A stretch of 5,600 bases of DNA from an uncultured Erythrobacteraceae bacterium. GTDB taxonomy: Bacteria > Pseudomonadota > Alphaproteobacteria > Sphingomonadales > Sphingomonadaceae. The position numbers and the translations under genes were made by a program. This document shows, piece by piece, positions 4,414 to 5,600 of this stretch. The stretch covers positions 1 through 5,600 of the forward strand of contig CATMNW010000184.1 in NCBI GenBank assembly GCA_950071875.1. The letters are read 5' to 3'. The notes beneath the pieces are model-generated. The model was not told the origin of the DNA, did no database searches, and saw only the letters and a list, made by a program, of their open reading frames with translations. How positions within the stretch are numbered: the first letter of the stretch is position 1; each line of letters starts with the position of its first letter.

Positions 4414-5600
4414 ATGTCAGCTGCCGCTTCCGCTCGCCAGATTCTCACCCGCCTTCATGAAATCATGGCAGGGCGTACTCACGCCCAGCACAAGCTCGAC
4501 CGCGTGGTCGAGATCATCGCCGAAAGTCTGACCAGCGAGGTCTGCTCGATATATCTCCTGCGCGAAGGTGCGCTGGAGCTTTACGCCACCCAGGGGCTCA
4601 ATCCCGAAGCCGTGCACGTTACGCGCCTGGCGGTTGGCGAAGGTCTTACGGGCACAATCGCGCAGAACATCGAAACGCTCAACCTGGCCGAGGCGAAAGC
4701 GCATCCCGACTTCGCCTATCGCCCCGAAACGGGGGAGGACAAGTTCCATTCCTTCGCCGGCGTCCCGATCGTCTACCGCGAAAGGGCGGTGGGGGTCCTG
4801 TGTGTCCAGCACGTCGATCCGCGGCGTTACGAGGACGTGGAAATCGAAGCGCTGCAGACCACAGCCATGGTCCTGTCCGAGTTGATCGCTCACAAGGAAC
4901 TGGTGGATGACGAAGAGCAGATCGATCTCGACATCATCCATAACGAGAACGACGTTCTCGAAGGGTTGGCTCTTGTCAAAGGTCTGGCTGCAGGGCGCGC
5001 GGTTTTCCACCAGCCGCGCATCGAGATCGACCAGGTCGTCGCCGAGGATATCGAAGCCGAACGCCAGCGGGTTTACCGCGCCTTCGACAAGATGCGCGAC
5101 CAGATCGACGCGATGGGCAAGGAACCCGAATTCGGCAAGGGCGGCGAGCATGACGACATCCTCGAGACCTACAAGATGTTCGCCTATGACGAAGGGTGGG
5201 GCAGGCGTATCAACGAGGCGATCGACAGCGGCCTGACCGCCGAAGCCGCAATCGAGCGCGTGCAGCAGCGAACGCGCATGCGCATGCGTGAAATCGACGA
5301 TCCCCTGCTGGCCGACCGCATGCACGACCTGGAGGATCTTTCGAACCGCCTGCTGCGCATCGTGTCGGGCCAACTCGGCACTGCGGCGACGCAAGGGCTC
5401 AGGCGCGATGCGATCCTTTTTGCCCGCAATCTCGGGCCTGCCGAACTGCTGGAATACGACCGGCGGCGGCTGAAGGGCGTGGTTCTCGAAGAAGGCTCGC
5501 TTACCGCTCACGTGGTGATCGTTGCCCGGGCCATGGGCATCCCCGTGCTTGGCCGGGTGGCAGGATTGCGTACGCGCGTTGCTGAAGGCGACGAGGTGAT
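4414..5600 (+). CDS. ptsP: PtsP, phosphoenolpyruvate-protein phosphotransferase (EI-Ntr), N-terminal 395 residues; runs off right edge
   Basis: Enzyme I of the nitrogen phosphotransferase system takes phosphate from phosphoenolpyruvate and passes it to NPr/HPr and then EIIA-Ntr; it has a regulatory rather than sugar-uptake role. Residues about 27-160 form a GAF domain (SEVCSIYLLREG, GEGLTGTIA, FAGVPIVYRERAVGVLCVQH); in related alphaproteobacteria this domain senses glutamine. After a linker, the PEP-utilising N-terminal domain starts near 186 (LVKGLAAGRAVF), with the long helical HPr-binding part at about 210-310. The phosphorylation site is H366 in GSLTAHVVIVAR (361-372), followed by GIPVLG. 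The frame is open to the edge; roughly half of a usual 740-760 aa protein is visible, lacking the C-terminal PEP-binding barrel. The ATG at 4414 has no Shine-Dalgarno (CTGCGGCC precedes it) but gives the expected N-terminus. The DUF465 gene lies 71 bases upstream on the same strand. Confidence 0.94.
   Translation, partial: MSAAASARQILTRLHEIMAGRTHAQHKLDRVVEIIAESLTSEVCSIYLLREGALELYATQGLNPEAVHVTRLAVGEGLTGTIAQNIETLNLAEAKAHPDFAYRPETGEDKFHSFAGVPIVYRERAVGVLCVQHVDPRRYEDVEIEALQTTAMVLSELIAHKELVDDEEQIDLDIIHNENDVLEGLALVKGLAAGRAVFHQPRIEIDQVVAEDIEAERQRVYRAFDKMRDQIDAMGKEPEFGKGGEHDDILETYKMFAYDEGWGRRINEAIDSGLTAEAAIERVQQRTRMRMREIDDPLLADRMHDLEDLSNRLLRIVSGQLGTAATQGLRRDAILFARNLGPAELLEYDRRRLKGVVLEEGSLTAHVVIVARAMGIPVLGRVAGLRTRVAEGDEV

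Noticed and set aside
5272..5290. Alternating purine-pyrimidine tract with a perfect 14-base palindrome (5275-5288), Z-DNA-like
   Set aside because: It is explained by the coding sequence, which specifies alternating Arg and Met within a PtsP helix. There is no second signal of a regulatory or structural role.
4417..5511. Long open frame of 364 codons on the minus strand
   Set aside because: It lies entirely antisense to ptsP, whose plus-strand frame carries a recognisable GAF domain and phospho-His site. Long antisense frames are common in GC-rich coding DNA, and this one matches no family I know.

Overview
The window is about 60% GC, densely coded chromosomal DNA from an alphaproteobacterium. 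The best guess is Sphingomonadales (Erythrobacter-like). The grounds are the protein families present: an RcdA-type DUF1465 protein, two small DUF465/YdcH proteins, a GAF-containing PtsP (EI-Ntr) and a DUF4230 protein, together with codon use. The taxonomic call is inference; there is no rRNA or marker gene in the window. No insertion sequence, CRISPR array, tRNA or prophage gene was seen.

Left block (1-1736, all on the minus strand). A metallo-beta-lactamase-fold hydrolase with a C-terminal winged helix (864-1736) overlaps by 16 bases a membrane-anchored DUF4230 protein (181-879). Downstream is the first part of an unrecognised membrane protein that runs off the left edge (1-97), which has a convincing promoter of its own at 152-179. 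A 62-base divergent gap (1737-1798) separates the hydrolase from glpK and holds a near-perfect 13-base inverted repeat; each arm carries the Shine-Dalgarno-like AAGGG of the gene beside it.

Middle (1799-3262). A complete glycerol kinase gene, glpK, is transcribed rightward. No glpF, glpD or glpR is in view. Its stop codon directly abuts the stop codon of the convergent DUF1465 gene, with no base between them.

Right block (3263-5600). On the minus strand lie a DUF465 protein (3814-4023) and then the DUF1465/RcdA-like protein (3263-3718). Divergent from them are a second, shorter DUF465 protein (4187-4342) and the first 395 codons of ptsP (4414 to the edge), whose product starts the nitrogen phosphotransferase relay. 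The divergent gap contains a strong 11-base-pair hairpin at 4125-4152. ptsP has no Shine-Dalgarno and a TATAGA box eight bases before its ATG, so it may be leaderless.

Functionally the window looks like core housekeeping and regulatory DNA: glycerol entry into metabolism, nitrogen PTS signalling, and a candidate cell-cycle proteolysis adaptor. I do not see a clear undescribed system. The points most worth checking are the symmetrical repeat upstream of glpK, the hairpin between the two DUF465 genes, the possible leaderless ptsP start, and the clustering of an RcdA-like protein with ptsP.
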